Made by a program: the position numbers and the translations under genes. A model generated the notes under the pieces. That model was not told where the DNA came from. It did no database searches and saw only the letters and a program-made list of their open reading frames with translations. From contig NC_016480.1 of the NCBI RefSeq assembly GCF_000227115.2, positions 1,116,001 to 1,180,000 of the forward strand: 64,000 bases of DNA. Reading direction: 5' to 3'. This DNA is from Naumovozyma dairenensis CBS 421 (lineage: Eukaryota > Ascomycota > Saccharomycetes > Saccharomycetales > Saccharomycetaceae). Shown here piece by piece: positions 39,545 through 50,412 of this stretch; the first letter of the stretch is position 1; every line of letters starts with the position of its first letter.

Positions 39545-41041
39545 ATGCTTTCTGCAAGATTACTATCAGCACGTACTGTGAAACCACTTTTATCATCTCA
39601 ATGCATCATCCGTTCCCTATCCACTAAAATCACCAATGATCAAATCCTAATCTCCAAACATGTAAGAGAAATCGACCCAGAAATGAATTCCATCCTAGAA
39701 CAAGAACGTAACAGACAAAAACATTCCATCACTTTAATCCCCTCTGAAAACTTCACCTCCAAATCAGTAATGGACCTTCTAGGTTCTGAAATGCAAAACA
39801 AATACTCAGAAGGATACCCAGGAGAACGTTATTACGGTGGTAACCAATTTATCGACATGGCCGAATCGCTATGTCAAAAACGTGCCCTTGAATTATACAA
39901 CTTAAACCCAGAAGAATGGGGCGTAAACGTCCAAGCCTTAAGTGGTGCTCCAGCTAACTTATATACTTATTCTGCACTAATGAATGTCGGAGATAGGTTA
40001 ATGGGGTTGGATTTACCTCATGGAGGTCATTTATCTCATGGGTATCAGTTGGCTTCAGGAACCAAGATCTCTTATGTTTCCAAATACTTCAATACAATGC
40101 CTTATAAAGTGGATGTAGAGACTGGATTAATCGATTATGAACAATTGTCAATGACTTCGAAATTGTTTAGACCAAAGATTATAGTTGCTGGTACATCTGC
40201 TTATGCGAGATTGTTGGATTATAAGAAGTTTAAAGAAATTGCTGATGGATGTGGCGCATATTTGATGAGTGATATGGCTCACATTTCTGGTCTCGTTGCT
40301 GCAAATGTCATTGAATCTCCATTTAAATATTCTGATATCGTTACTACTACGACTCATAAATCGTTAAGAGGTCCTCGTGGTGCAATGATCTTCTTTAGAA
40401 AGGGGTTGAGGAAGACAACAAAGAGTGGGAAGGAAATTCATTATGATTTGGAAAAGAAAATTAATTTCTCTGTATTCCCTGGTCATCAAGGTGGTCCACA
40501 TAATCACACTATTTCTGCATTGGCTGTCGCTTTAAAGCAAGCAATGACTCCAGAATTTAAACAATATCAACAAAATATTGTTAACAATGCCAAGGTCCTA
40601 AGCGAAGAACTATTGAAACGTGGTTTCAAATTGGTCTCTGGTGGTACAGATAATCATTTGTTGTTGATTGATTTATCTAGTCTCGGTATTGATGGTGCTC
40701 GTTTAGAAGCTATCTTAGAGAAAATTAATATTGCTGCCAATAAGAATACTATACCTGGTGATAAATCTGCTTTATTCCCATCTGGATTAAGAATTGGTAC
40801 TCCAGCTATGACAACAAGAGGATTTGGCCCTGCTGAATTCACTAAAGTGGCAGAATATATTGACACTGCAGTTAAATTAGCCATCGGATTGAAATCTCAA
40901 GAATCACCAGAAAATAAAGATGTTAGATCCAAATTGAATAACTTCAAACAATTATGTGATGAAGATGAACATGTTCAAAAATTGACAAAGGAAGTTTCTG
41001 AATGGGTTGGTCACTTCCCAGTTCCAGGTGAACTGTCATAA
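39545..41041 (+). CDS. SHM1: Mitochondrial serine hydroxymethyltransferase
   Basis: The product has 498 residues (490 in S. cerevisiae). An Arg/Ser/Leu-rich leader (residues 1-26) is a mitochondrial targeting signal. The SHMT fold carries [37 protein letters not shown] (split here for length: [22 protein letters not shown]), [12 protein letters not shown] and [15 protein letters not shown] lysine 272 lies in [40 protein letters not shown] and the C-terminal HFPVPG complete the fold. It interconverts serine and glycine with tetrahydrofolate, supplying mitochondrial one-carbon units. Codon use in the first 400 bases is richer in C-ending codons than the rest. Position matches YBR263W. Confidence 0.97.
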   Translation: MLSARLLSARTVKPLLSSQCIIRSLSTKITNDQILISKHVREIDPEMNSILEQERNRQKHSITLIPSENFTSKSVMDLLGSEMQNKYSEGYPGERYYGGNQFIDMAESLCQKRALELYNLNPEEWGVNVQALSGAPANLYTYSALMNVGDRLMGLDLPHGGHLSHGYQLASGTKISYVSKYFNTMPYKVDVETGLIDYEQLSMTSKLFRPKIIVAGTSAYARLLDYKKFKEIADGCGAYLMSDMAHISGLVAANVIESPFKYSDIVTTTTHKSLRGPRGAMIFFRKGLRKTTKSGKEIHYDLEKKINFSVFPGHQGGPHNHTISALAVALKQAMTPEFKQYQQNIVNNAKVLSEELLKRGFKLVSGGTDNHLLLIDLSSLGIDGARLEAILEKINIAANKNTIPGDKSALFPSGLRIGTPAMTTRGFGPAEFTKVAEYIDTAVKLAIGLKSQESPENKDVRSKLNNFKQLCDEDEHVQKLTKEVSEWVGHFPVPGELS

Positions 41042-41278
41042 GTGGAACGCATTTTCTCTGATTGTCAACTTGTTTCTGAGAGCATCTGAATTAAAGTTAT
41101 GCCACCTTAAATAAAAACAAGTGAATTGTATTGTGGATTGTATTGTAATTTATTTTATTTTTTCATATGTAAGATATTATATAAAAAAAACATGTAGAAT
41201 TAAAATCGAAAAAACTTGACGAATTTTCGACGTAATGTACATGCACCATATTAAGTGTATAATTATTACTTTTATTTC

Positions 41279-41950
41279 TCAACAGTTGCAACCAGTGCTG
41301 TTGTCTGCTATACTTGAATTTAATTGTATCGTGGATGGTCGTCTAGCTTGAGCATCCTCCTTAACAAATTGATCCTTCGGTATTTTTTTAATAATATCAT
41401 CAAATAACTCATTAATACCTTCATTTGTTTTCGCACTTACTATCTTCAATGGATATTCACTTGGTATATCCCAATTCTCCAAATATTGATTAATATCGAA
41501 GGTTCCGTCATTTTTAGCCACAAGATCAACTTTGTTTGCAACTAATATCATCGAGATATGTTTATCTCTTCGTGAAGAGGAATCTAAATATGATTTCAAT
41601 TCATCAATCCAACTTCTCGCCTTCTTTAAACTGGCTTCTTGCGTAAGATCAAAAACTATTAATGCCACATCTGTATTTCTATAATACATGGGTGTCAATG
41701 ATCTATATCGCTCCTGCCCAGCAGTATCCCATATTTCAATACTCACCTTAAAGCATTGTTCTACACCATTCTCTTCAATTTCATTGAATTGTATTTGTTT
41801 AGTAGTAAATGCTGCACCAATTGTAGCAGCACCCTTCTGAAACTTACCTGTAGAAATCTTGGTAACGATTGACGTCTTCCCCACTGACGATTCACCTAAG
41901 AGAACTACTTTCAAATCACAACAGTATGTGACAATCGGACTTTCATTCAT
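41279..41950 (-). CDS. YPT10: Rab-type GTPase Ypt10
   Basis: The product has 223 residues (199 in S. cerevisiae). Ras-fold motifs are complete: P-loop GESSVGKT (19-26), switch I with ATIGAAFTTK, switch II WDTAGQERYRSL (Asp75-Glu80), NKVD (139-142) and VSAKTNEG. The C-terminus CNC is a Rab geranylgeranylation signal. A short insertion, EIEENGVEQCF, lies between beta strands 2 and 3. Ypt10 is a poorly understood Rab linked to endocytic and Golgi trafficking. It follows SHM1 as YBR264C. The next gene on the right is RIF1, not TSC10, so this is the last gene of the collinear block. Confidence 0.93.
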   Translation of the reverse strand: MNESPIVTYCCDLKVVLLGESSVGKTSIVTKISTGKFQKGAATIGAAFTTKQIQFNEIEENGVEQCFKVSIEIWDTAGQERYRSLTPMYYRNTDVALIVFDLTQEASLKKARSWIDELKSYLDSSSRRDKHISMILVANKVDLVAKNDGTFDINQYLENWDIPSEYPLKIVSAKTNEGINELFDDIIKKIPKDQFVKEDAQARRPSTIQLNSSIADNSTGCNC

Positions 41951-42285
41951 TGATTCTTAATTCATTCAATCGCTTTCCCCAGCATTTGATATGTCCTTCA
42001 GACTCTCAACTTTTTGCTGCTGTTTGCTAACTATATTATGGGGTTTCATTGAAGAGTTTCTTATCGTTGTTATAGACTACATACCTGGCGATTCGCGTTT
42101 TAAGTTAGTAACATCAAATTTTAATTTTTAAAGATCAATCTTCATAAAATACAGGACATAAAAAGGCAAATATATAAATATATTCTTCAATAGCCGCGAG
42201 CCCATTTCTCTCTAAAAATTGTGGTGCCAGCATTATACGTGGGACATAGATTTCCTAATATACTCAAATTACTGAAAGAGAAACC
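41951..42285. other. Divergent promoter YPT10/RIF1; rearrangement junction
   Basis: This 335-base spacer lies between YBR264C and YBR275C homologues and so contains an inversion breakpoint relative to S. cerevisiae. No repeat, tRNA or LTR is visible that would explain it. Confidence 0.55.
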
Positions 42286-45200
42286 ATGTCTGATTCATCC
42301 AAAGAGTCCTCTGGTCCTAGGAAAAATGATCGAGCCATCACGCTATTAGATAAACATATTAATCAAAAATCAAAAATGAAATCAACTTCAAATTCATCCC
42401 CTATAGTACTCACACAATGGTTTAATTCTCAACTACCTGCACCACCGTCAACTTCACCTGTATCCGTACAGACACATAAAGCTGCTAATGATGTGTCCCC
42501 AACGCCCAAAAGGCGAAGAGTGAATAATATGGATCAAACATCTTCTACAGTACCCCATCTCGATCTAAGACGATTTGAACTAAATAACGACACTAGATTA
42601 GAAAGATCGACTTCAGAAAGTAATTCAGCTTCTCCAATTCGTAAGACAGTAGCATTTTCAGACAAGATTGAAATAGAATCATCTCCAACTCAAACTCTAC
42701 CCGAATCGTCTCCAAGACATCCTCCATCATCAGATCGTAAACCACCATCTAAATCAATTCTAAGGAATAGCAAAACCCCATCTTCACCAGTCAAATATAA
42801 TACAATTAAAGCCAGTAGTGATGTGACATATTCTAAAACAGTTTCGAACAATTTAGCGGCATCCAACGCTGGTGTCGCAACAAACGATTTCCTTCATGCC
42901 GATCCAAGAAAAGTTGAATATTGGGCAGATGGAGAAATCCATAGTTTATTATATCCTAATAATATCAAAGAATTTAGAGATATTATTGAAGGTGGTATAA
43001 GTTTTTTAAATATGGGTTTGAAAAAGTTTGAAATATTTGCGACTTTTAATAATATCATTCCAATCATACCAAATGGATTTAATGCCACAGATGTTATTGA
43101 TAAGAAAATAGGTATCATCGTGGAAAATCTGGACAATCTGATAAAAATTCTGATCTCGAATCTGAAAGATGAACAAAAAGAACTTTTGGAAGGGAATGAG
43201 AAGAAAAATCCTTTTACTTCAAGACAATATGTTCAAATTATTAGACTTCTGGGGATTATGTTATCTAATTTCAAAATTATATGTTGGCTAGATAAAAGGA
43301 AGCCATTGCAAGTTATGCTAAAGGAGATATATAAATTATCTGAAGAAGCTTTGGTAAATGAGAATTCAAGTAAGGTGATTATAATTTCTCAGTTAACATT
43401 TTTAAAAGATGAGAAGTTTAGTACTTATTACCTAAATAAAAATGAAATACTCAGAATTATTGACACCTTTACGAAAATTAAAGATTTAAAAAGTACTAAT
43501 TTAATGAATGAAAAATTACTGTTAATGAGATGTTATATTAATAAATTCCCCAAACTAATGATACCCAAAATATCAGATTGGTTACCTGGAGAACTTTTAT
43601 CTAAGATTGTATTAGATGAGGATATGTACGCGATCAAAATAACACACACATCGATTGCCGTTCTCTTGGACTTATTGAAGAAATGCCTAGACGTTGAAGA
43701 AGGTCACCAAGAAATATTCAAATATGTTGAAGTAAAAACATTGAATGAATCAGTTCCTGAAGGAACTTTGGAAAAATTTAACTCCACAGCTGTTCTCAAT
43801 GATCTAGAGATTGACATCAACAGTATGACATTAGGCCAGTTATTAAGAAATAAGATAAAGTACTTAGTTTTGGTTCAGAAGGATTATAAAGTAGGTATAG
43901 ATTTATGGCTTGCCATGGTAGGATTATTATTCAACAATAAAAAAAATATAATACACCTGTTAGATAAGGATAAGACACATGATAAGAGTTCAGCAGATTG
44001 GTTGAATCTGGTTCAATTATGTTTCAAGAATAGCGATGGGAAAACTAAGCTATTATCATTGAAAGTTTGGCGTATTTTAACCTATTGCATTTGTACCCAT
44101 GTCACTGAACTTGACTCTGCTTACCAGATTCCATTATTAAATATTCTCAAAATTCCGTTAGAAATCTCTAAGACTGAACATGGCAATGATAACGTCCGTG
44201 ATGGTATAATATATTATGTTACTGGTATTATATATACTGCATTTTTGTTGTTACAAAAAAACTTGTCCTATGAAACATTTCAATTTTTTTTTGATAACTT
44301 AGTTAAACCAATATATGAGAATTTCATCTTTAATTCACCTAGTTTTCATGTGCAGACACGTCTGTTAGGTATATTGCTGCAGCTACTGGGTGCTCCCCTC
44401 TTCAACTTAGTTTCTACTTCTAAACATATTACATCAAATGCGGGTAAAAGCAAGAATATAAGAAACGATAAAAAAGTCAGTCCCAACAATCCTGTAAAAG
44501 TCATCGCATCAGTCGGAATATCTAGAGATCATATTGTACCATTACCTACGCATCTAAGTCATCCCGGATACACATTGATTTCTCGGTTATTTTTGAATTC
44601 GCTTCCAATAAATGCGAAGTTCCTAACCGTGAAAACTGAGATTATATTAGACTTAATAGCTCAAATACCAGATGAACTGAAAACTGAAGAAGTTTTCCAG
44701 GAATATAGAAATATTGTTGTCTCTTTGACAAAATTATACAAAACATCCTATACCACTAAAAATAAAAACGATGTTTTGTTTGAATGTTTTTCCAGATGTA
44801 CTTGCCTGTTGGGTAAAACTTTCCCCAACATCATTCTCAACCCCAAGAGAGATATCTTCTCAAAGTACTTAGCATCATTTGATAACCTGTTTACTGACAA
44901 CGCTGATATGTTAATTAAGTTATTAAAGGATATTATCAAATACACTCGACCACAAATATCAGAATTAACAGTAATAGAGCTATTTCTAACTAATACAAAC
45001 GACAAGAATTCAAGAGATTATATACAGAATTGGGTTGGGTCCACTCTATTATCGCCAATGCTAACTTATCCCGAGTTTCAAAGTCTAACAAATATTGTTA
45101 ATATGATCCCTTCATCTCAAATTGTGGAAAATTATTTAGATCTTTGTGTAAAGACATCTCTTGCCCAGAATCCATGCACTACTTTAAATATCCGAAACTG

Positions 45201-47994
45201 GAAGGATAAACAGTTAATATTCTTCATCAAAACTTACATTTCAAAATGTTCTAATAGATTGGACGATGATATATTAGTCCTATTACATGATGTGCTTCCT
45301 GATAATATCGATGTTTTTGATTCAATGGTACCGTTGCTAATTCAGATTAACCGAACTGATCTCATACGACATTGTATAGAAAAGAAACCTTCATATTTGA
45401 ATACACCTGCTATTATGAACTACCATGATCTAAGCGAAATCTTACCAGATGACAGGAAATGTTATTTGCTTAATAACTTAAAGGATTTTTCTGCTATCGT
45501 CCAATACAAGATCATTATGTGGGTAGCGAAGACGGATGAATTTACGTTATTTAAGAAAAACTACGTGAAAATTGAATCATGCCTTTTCCTAGACGAACCG
45601 TGTAGCGAAAATATTCTTGATAAGAAGGCTTTTATTAAAGAGTTATTTACGATTTTCTACGAGAAACAAGCTTGGCAGTTGGTGGCAATATTAGTCGTTA
45701 GCTGTATAAACCACGGGTATGAAAGCAATGCCACAGAATTTTTGGCCAATATAGATTCAAATACACTAAATTCCTTCCCTCCAAAAGCTATTGCAACTAT
45801 AGTTAATAGGTGTGGGTCGATGAATCCAAAACTGCTATTAATTCTGCATCAGTTCTTTAGTAACAAAGAGAAATTTTTCCTATTAGAGTTAGTTTCAGAG
45901 CTTATTTCATTGAAGAAAATAGACGCCTTATTGTCGGTTTCGTCTGAGTTGATAAACTTCTTTATAGATGATCAACACATTTTTACTGAAGATGAACAAG
46001 GAAAGAGTATTGGCATACTTGAAAAGTTTTTAGCTCAACTTCAGAAATACAACGAAAGAACCTCATTTAACTTTACCAAAGATCTCATGTCATCGTTACC
46101 AAAGTCCAAAACAAAATATTTATCGAAACTAGCCAGTTGTGTTGGAAGTGCTCAAAATTCCACAGTAGTAGGTGTAACGCAAGAAGAACTCAAACTATTT
46201 TCACAAAAGTTGGAGGACTGCGATAACCAAGAAGTAAATAAAACTTTGGCAATTGTGCAACCAAAGGCACAATTTGTTGTCTCACGAGATATTCGTGATG
46301 TTTATACGAATAAAATTCAAGATTCCGATGAAATTCAAGTACCGGCCACTCAAAAGGACGAAGAGAAAGAAATCATCGCAATTGGGTCGCAATCGCAATC
46401 GAATAACGATCTTAACAATTCAAGTATTGAAGAAGAAAATAAAAATAATACTATAGTGTCTAAGAATTTAGCTATCGTCACATCTATTGAGACACCAAGT
46501 GGTACACAAAGCCAAGAAATAAGACAACTCACTGGAAATCATCTTGAGAATGAGTCGAAGGAAGTATCAGACCTACCAGAAGTATACTCCCCTTCGGATA
46601 CCGTTAATAAAAGGATTGATGATTCATCGTTTACCCAAACGTTGGATGAAGTCGAGGATCCTGAAAACGTTAATATGATACAGGCAAAAAGCACTCAAAT
46701 TGGTCCAACTACAGGTGACACACAGATTAATAACATTTCAGATACAAATGCTGAAGCTCCTGATCTTGAAGATAAGGTAGATGAAGAAAAACAAGAAGGT
46801 AGCTCAAACCTGTACACTGTCGGCAATGTGGTACTACCTTTTGCTTGCAGCCCTGAGCAACGAGGTGTAGACAATATTCAACAAGGTGAAATAAGCACCC
46901 TCTCGACAAGTAGAAATTTATCAATCGAGGACACTGGTTCATCTTATTCGAATCAAGAAAAGGGTGAAGATGGTGCTTCCAAATCGTCACGATCCCCTCA
47001 TCGAGAAATAGAAACTCACGTAGAAGATGAGCATGTCACTGTCCCCGAACTAAATATGCATAAACATAGTATTCATATTATTTCTAATAATGTAACCGAA
47101 AATATGGAACAACCTAGGAACAAAACCCATATCGAAGGTACTACAATATCAAAAGAAAAGAAAGGTTTGGAAGATATGACCGAGAACTCTTCGATAGGAG
47201 AAGCCAAACTAGCGCTACCAATGGCAACTATTGTTGATGATCCACAATCTCGAAGTACAAATGTAGATACTGAGGAACGAGAGAACTCGACAACATCTAA
47301 GAGTAGTCATCTTATAGGAGCTCTCGAAGAGCAACAAGCTACTCAAGATGACTTCGTCCTAGTCGAAGAACCGCCGAAGGATACACTTCTAGATGAACTG
47401 GATAAGGAGATTTCTCAAGATATGACAGAAACTAATGCCTCAACTGCCCATAAAGACGTAGTTCTTGATTCACCAATGCCTGCGATACGTATCCCTATTT
47501 TCAATACTTTGAAAATTGGGAGTGGAAGAATAGAAAAGAAAAAACATACAAAAATCGATAAGGCTCTAAATAAACGATTAAACCTAGATAGCAGTGCAAT
47601 TATTCTACATCAACAAGAGGATGCTCCATGCGATGTCCCAATCATTACAAAAGATCATCTTCCAGAGGAAATAGATACTGTAACCAAACAGGCTCCAGCT
47701 TTTGGCAATATTCCAGTTAACAATATGGCGGAGGAAGTACCACTCGAGAATGACTTACAATCGTCTTTCGTGATCGATGGAAAAGAAGACGGAGATGGTA
47801 CCTCAAGGGACACAACACCTTCATTGAGGATGCATTTTCCATGTAGAAAATCGCGTAAATTAGTGAATAGGCTTCGAACCTTTAATCCTGATGAACTTGC
47901 TTCGCTACCTGTTGAAGAACGTCGGAATCTCAGGATTGAATTGTTAGATTTCATGATGAAGTTAGAGTATTATACTGGAGATAAAAATAACTAA
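42286..47994 (+). CDS. RIF1: Rif1, telomere and replication-timing regulator
   Basis: The product has 1902 residues (1916 in S. cerevisiae). The disordered N-terminus holds two PP1 (Glc7) docking motifs, RVxF-type KTVAF at 120-124 and SILK-type SILR at 157-160, in the same order as in S. cerevisiae. A long HEAT-repeat region follows (about 200-1330). An acidic Ser/Thr/Glu-rich region spans 1330-1830. The C-terminal domain (LRTFNPDELASLPVEERR, then ELLDFMMKLEYYTG) mediates Rap1 binding and oligomerisation. Rif1 limits telomerase at telomeres and brings Glc7 to late origins to oppose DDK. Divergence is high in this family, but motifs, size and the CHK1 neighbour make it secure (YBR275C, inverted). 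Confidence 0.95.
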   Translation: MSDSSKESSGPRKNDRAITLLDKHINQKSKMKSTSNSSPIVLTQWFNSQLPAPPSTSPVSVQTHKAANDVSPTPKRRRVNNMDQTSSTVPHLDLRRFELNNDTRLERSTSESNSASPIRKTVAFSDKIEIESSPTQTLPESSPRHPPSSDRKPPSKSILRNSKTPSSPVKYNTIKASSDVTYSKTVSNNLAASNAGVATNDFLHADPRKVEYWADGEIHSLLYPNNIKEFRDIIEGGISFLNMGLKKFEIFATFNNIIPIIPNGFNATDVIDKKIGIIVENLDNLIKILISNLKDEQKELLEGNEKKNPFTSRQYVQIIRLLGIMLSNFKIICWLDKRKPLQVMLKEIYKLSEEALVNENSSKVIIISQLTFLKDEKFSTYYLNKNEILRIIDTFTKIKDLKSTNLMNEKLLLMRCYINKFPKLMIPKISDWLPGELLSKIVLDEDMYAIKITHTSIAVLLDLLKKCLDVEEGHQEIFKYVEVKTLNESVPEGTLEKFNSTAVLNDLEIDINSMTLGQLLRNKIKYLVLVQKDYKVGIDLWLAMVGLLFNNKKNIIHLLDKDKTHDKSSADWLNLVQLCFKNSDGKTKLLSLKVWRILTYCICTHVTELDSAYQIPLLNILKIPLEISKTEHGNDNVRDGIIYYVTGIIYTAFLLLQKNLSYETFQFFFDNLVKPIYENFIFNSPSFHVQTRLLGILLQLLGAPLFNLVSTSKHITSNAGKSKNIRNDKKVSPNNPVKVIASVGISRDHIVPLPTHLSHPGYTLISRLFLNSLPINAKFLTVKTEIILDLIAQIPDELKTEEVFQEYRNIVVSLTKLYKTSYTTKNKNDVLFECFSRCTCLLGKTFPNIILNPKRDIFSKYLASFDNLFTDNADMLIKLLKDIIKYTRPQISELTVIELFLTNTNDKNSRDYIQNWVGSTLLSPMLTYPEFQSLTNIVNMIPSSQIVENYLDLCVKTSLAQNPCTTLNIRNWKDKQLIFFIKTYISKCSNRLDDDILVLLHDVLPDNIDVFDSMVPLLIQINRTDLIRHCIEKKPSYLNTPAIMNYHDLSEILPDDRKCYLLNNLKDFSAIVQYKIIMWVAKTDEFTLFKKNYVKIESCLFLDEPCSENILDKKAFIKELFTIFYEKQAWQLVAILVVSCINHGYESNATEFLANIDSNTLNSFPPKAIATIVNRCGSMNPKLLLILHQFFSNKEKFFLLELVSELISLKKIDALLSVSSELINFFIDDQHIFTEDEQGKSIGILEKFLAQLQKYNERTSFNFTKDLMSSLPKSKTKYLSKLASCVGSAQNSTVVGVTQEELKLFSQKLEDCDNQEVNKTLAIVQPKAQFVVSRDIRDVYTNKIQDSDEIQVPATQKDEEKEIIAIGSQSQSNNDLNNSSIEEENKNNTIVSKNLAIVTSIETPSGTQSQEIRQLTGNHLENESKEVSDLPEVYSPSDTVNKRIDDSSFTQTLDEVEDPENVNMIQAKSTQIGPTTGDTQINNISDTNAEAPDLEDKVDEEKQEGSSNLYTVGNVVLPFACSPEQRGVDNIQQGEISTLSTSRNLSIEDTGSSYSNQEKGEDGASKSSRSPHREIETHVEDEHVTVPELNMHKHSIHIISNNVTENMEQPRNKTHIEGTTISKEKKGLEDMTENSSIGEAKLALPMATIVDDPQSRSTNVDTEERENSTTSKSSHLIGALEEQQATQDDFVLVEEPPKDTLLDELDKEISQDMTETNASTAHKDVVLDSPMPAIRIPIFNTLKIGSGRIEKKKHTKIDKALNKRLNLDSSAIILHQQEDAPCDVPIITKDHLPEEIDTVTKQAPAFGNIPVNNMAEEVPLENDLQSSFVIDGKEDGDGTSRDTTPSLRMHFPCRKSRKLVNRLRTFNPDELASLPVEERRNLRIELLDFMMKLEYYTGDKNN

Positions 47995-48331
47995 GTTTTA
48001 AGCTCATCTTCCTTTAGCATCGGTTAACACCAATCGGAAAGCATTTTTATATGTAATATTCGAATATTCATTTCTAAAGAGCACATTGTTTTTTTACAAT
48101 AATAATTTCAAATGTTTTATTTCTATATATAAACTATTTATAATTGTAATTAGTTATACATAAGAAGTTAGACTAGTGCAAAGAATTACAGTGAAAATGA
48201 AAAGGAAATAAAGGGAAAAACATCAGTTTTTGGATAATAAAGTGGGTATCATGAGTTTTGAATTGAAAAAGTTTTATGATGAGCTCTCTAAGCGTGAGAA
48301 ATAAAAAAAGGAGGTTTGTAGCATGTAAGAA
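47995..48331. other. Convergent intergenic region RIF1/CHK1
   Basis: AT-rich 3' regions of two convergent genes, with TATATA near 48125-48131. No gene is seen. Confidence 0.5.
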
Positions 48332-49918
48332 TTAATTAGGAATCAGAATAATATCCCTACAAAATAAGGCAACTTTTTTGAATAGACGTCTCCATTCCAA
48401 TGGATCTCCTGATTTTCTATCAAATCCTATACTTTTCAGATCTTCGTCAACATTGAGAATAGCTAACGATCCTACTAATGTGCCGCCTCTTCTGTCATGT
48501 GTCTTGATATTAATTACTAATGGGACGACCTTCTCATAGCCTAATTCTGATATTAATTCAGAGAAACTGCCATACAAATCGGGTTTAACTTTTATACCAG
48601 CTAAATATAGTGATTTTTCTAAAACTGGGAATATTGTTTCAAAGCTTTCGACAGTATAAAATTTGGTAAGTCTATTAGGATTAAAATGCAAATGTGGGGT
48701 AGTATTCTTTGTTGCGTTACTTTCATCGGAAAATTGTAATGCTGCAAAATCGTGACTGATGAATTGAGTCCATTTTGCTTCTTGTGACATTAATGTTTCT
48801 GCCCTGTTGTCGAATGGGTATTGGGTAAATGCAGTTTGAGTGTTCGTTAAAGCGTTAACATTCATATAATCATGCTCTATTTGAGCTAGATCACTAGCGA
48901 CTGGTTGAGTTGAGCTGAAGGCTGAAAAGTGTTGCTTTGAGTAAGAAACGTCTTGAGTAAACCGTTCGTATGTTTCATTACTCAGCGAGATACGTAAGTT
49001 AGATAATAATTTTTTGGCAAGAACTGCAGGATCCTTACATAATCCTTCAGAATTTGCAAAACGTACACCTTTGGTAAACCATGGATGTGTTCTTAATATT
49101 TTTAGAGAGGCTCTTTTCTTTGGATCAGGTTGAAGCATCTTCCGGAGAAGATTAAGATGAGAGAAATCGATTTTTGCCCATGGGCCTAAGTTTAGATTAC
49201 CGTTGTTCTGGATAAAACATGCAAAATTCTTCTCTTCCATTACTGGCAACTCCCAGGGTATTTCTCCTGTCAATAGTACAAAGAGTAGAATACCAATTGA
49301 CCAAATATCTGTTGAATTGGCGTAGTATCCACCTTTCGAATATAAGATCTCAGGAGCCATGTAAGCAGGGGATCCCCTTTGATCAGAAGCAACACGAATA
49401 GTTCCATCATTCCTTTTAAATTGTGATGCCAATCCGAAATCAGCCAATTTCAAATTACCATTCCTATCCAAAAGAATATTTTCCGGTTTAATATCTCTAT
49501 GGGCAATCCCACATTCATCATGTAGGTAAGAAATAGCTCTTATTAATTGTTGAAAATAAAACTGTGCCACTTCTGAGTCAACACCGATATCAGGTTCAAT
49601 TTTATCAAATAAATCACCACCATCAGCCATTTCCATAACGATCCACATATAAGCATTTGAAATATTACAATCGATTAATCTTAATACATTTGGGTGTTTG
49701 GAACATTTGGAATGTAGGATAACTTCCTTTGTGATATCTTTATCAGATAGTCCATTCTTTTTACATGTTGGAATATGAATAAATTTGACAGCTATTATGA
49801 CTTTGGGGTCTATTTTTAAATGAGCATTTTTGACACAACCAAAAGTTCCTTGACCTATGGTATCACCTAAGACTACGTCTTTGATTTTAGGAAATTGGGT
49901 GTTATCAGAGACATTCAT
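48332..49918 (-). CDS. CHK1: DNA-damage checkpoint kinase Chk1
   Basis: The product has 528 residues (527 in S. cerevisiae). The kinase domain spans about 13-285: GQGTFGCVKNA, ATP lysine 45, EMADGGDLFDKIEPDIGV, catalytic HRDIKPEN (Asp142), DFG at 160-162, and the activation segment with RGSPAYMAPEI. A regulatory C-terminal region ends in a KA1-like fold (about 425-528). Chk1 is phosphorylated by Mec1 after DNA damage and blocks anaphase by protecting securin (Pds1). It is convergent with RIF1 and divergent from UBX7, the mirror image of YBR274W. Confidence 0.95.
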   Translation of the reverse strand: MNVSDNTQFPKIKDVVLGDTIGQGTFGCVKNAHLKIDPKVIIAVKFIHIPTCKKNGLSDKDITKEVILHSKCSKHPNVLRLIDCNISNAYMWIVMEMADGGDLFDKIEPDIGVDSEVAQFYFQQLIRAISYLHDECGIAHRDIKPENILLDRNGNLKLADFGLASQFKRNDGTIRVASDQRGSPAYMAPEILYSKGGYYANSTDIWSIGILLFVLLTGEIPWELPVMEEKNFACFIQNNGNLNLGPWAKIDFSHLNLLRKMLQPDPKKRASLKILRTHPWFTKGVRFANSEGLCKDPAVLAKKLLSNLRISLSNETYERFTQDVSYSKQHFSAFSSTQPVASDLAQIEHDYMNVNALTNTQTAFTQYPFDNRAETLMSQEAKWTQFISHDFAALQFSDESNATKNTTPHLHFNPNRLTKFYTVESFETIFPVLEKSLYLAGIKVKPDLYGSFSELISELGYEKVVPLVINIKTHDRRGGTLVGSLAILNVDEDLKSIGFDRKSGDPLEWRRLFKKVALFCRDIILIPN

Positions 49919-50412
49919 AGGAATGGATAAGAAGGGTTGAAAACAATGATTTTCAAGTGTAATATTTATTGAATTGGAGAACTTTCAGTCAAGTAAAATC
50001 AGTTAAAGAGATATAAGAAAGTGATGAGCTTCTATTTAGAAGTTTTGAAACTTTAATTAATTGTGTTTATTTTCCATTTTTTGCATTGTTTACCTTTTGC
50101 AGATCTTTTTATGAAAAATTAGATAAACCTAACATAACCCTACTTGCTAAAGCCCTTATGTTATATCCCTTGAAACAAAGGTAAACCCTAATGTAAATCT
50201 CGCATAAGAACATGTCCACTTAGTCAACCTATATATCTGGAGAGTTTAGTTCAAAGGTAAAGAAGATAACTTTGAGTAGATAAAAGGTCGTAAAGGAACT
50301 CAATAACCTATCTTGGTGGCCTCCTTTCATCTCGCAGTAGAGTAAACCATACTCACTAAACTAACCTTTGAATAAGCAAACATATAAAAAGGATATCAAG
50401 AAGAAAAGGAAA
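49919..50412. other. Divergent promoter CHK1/UBX7
   Basis: About 500 bases with no gene. AT-rich near CHK1, with ATAACCCTA-type sequences near 50136-50200. No strong factor site is recognised. Confidence 0.45.
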
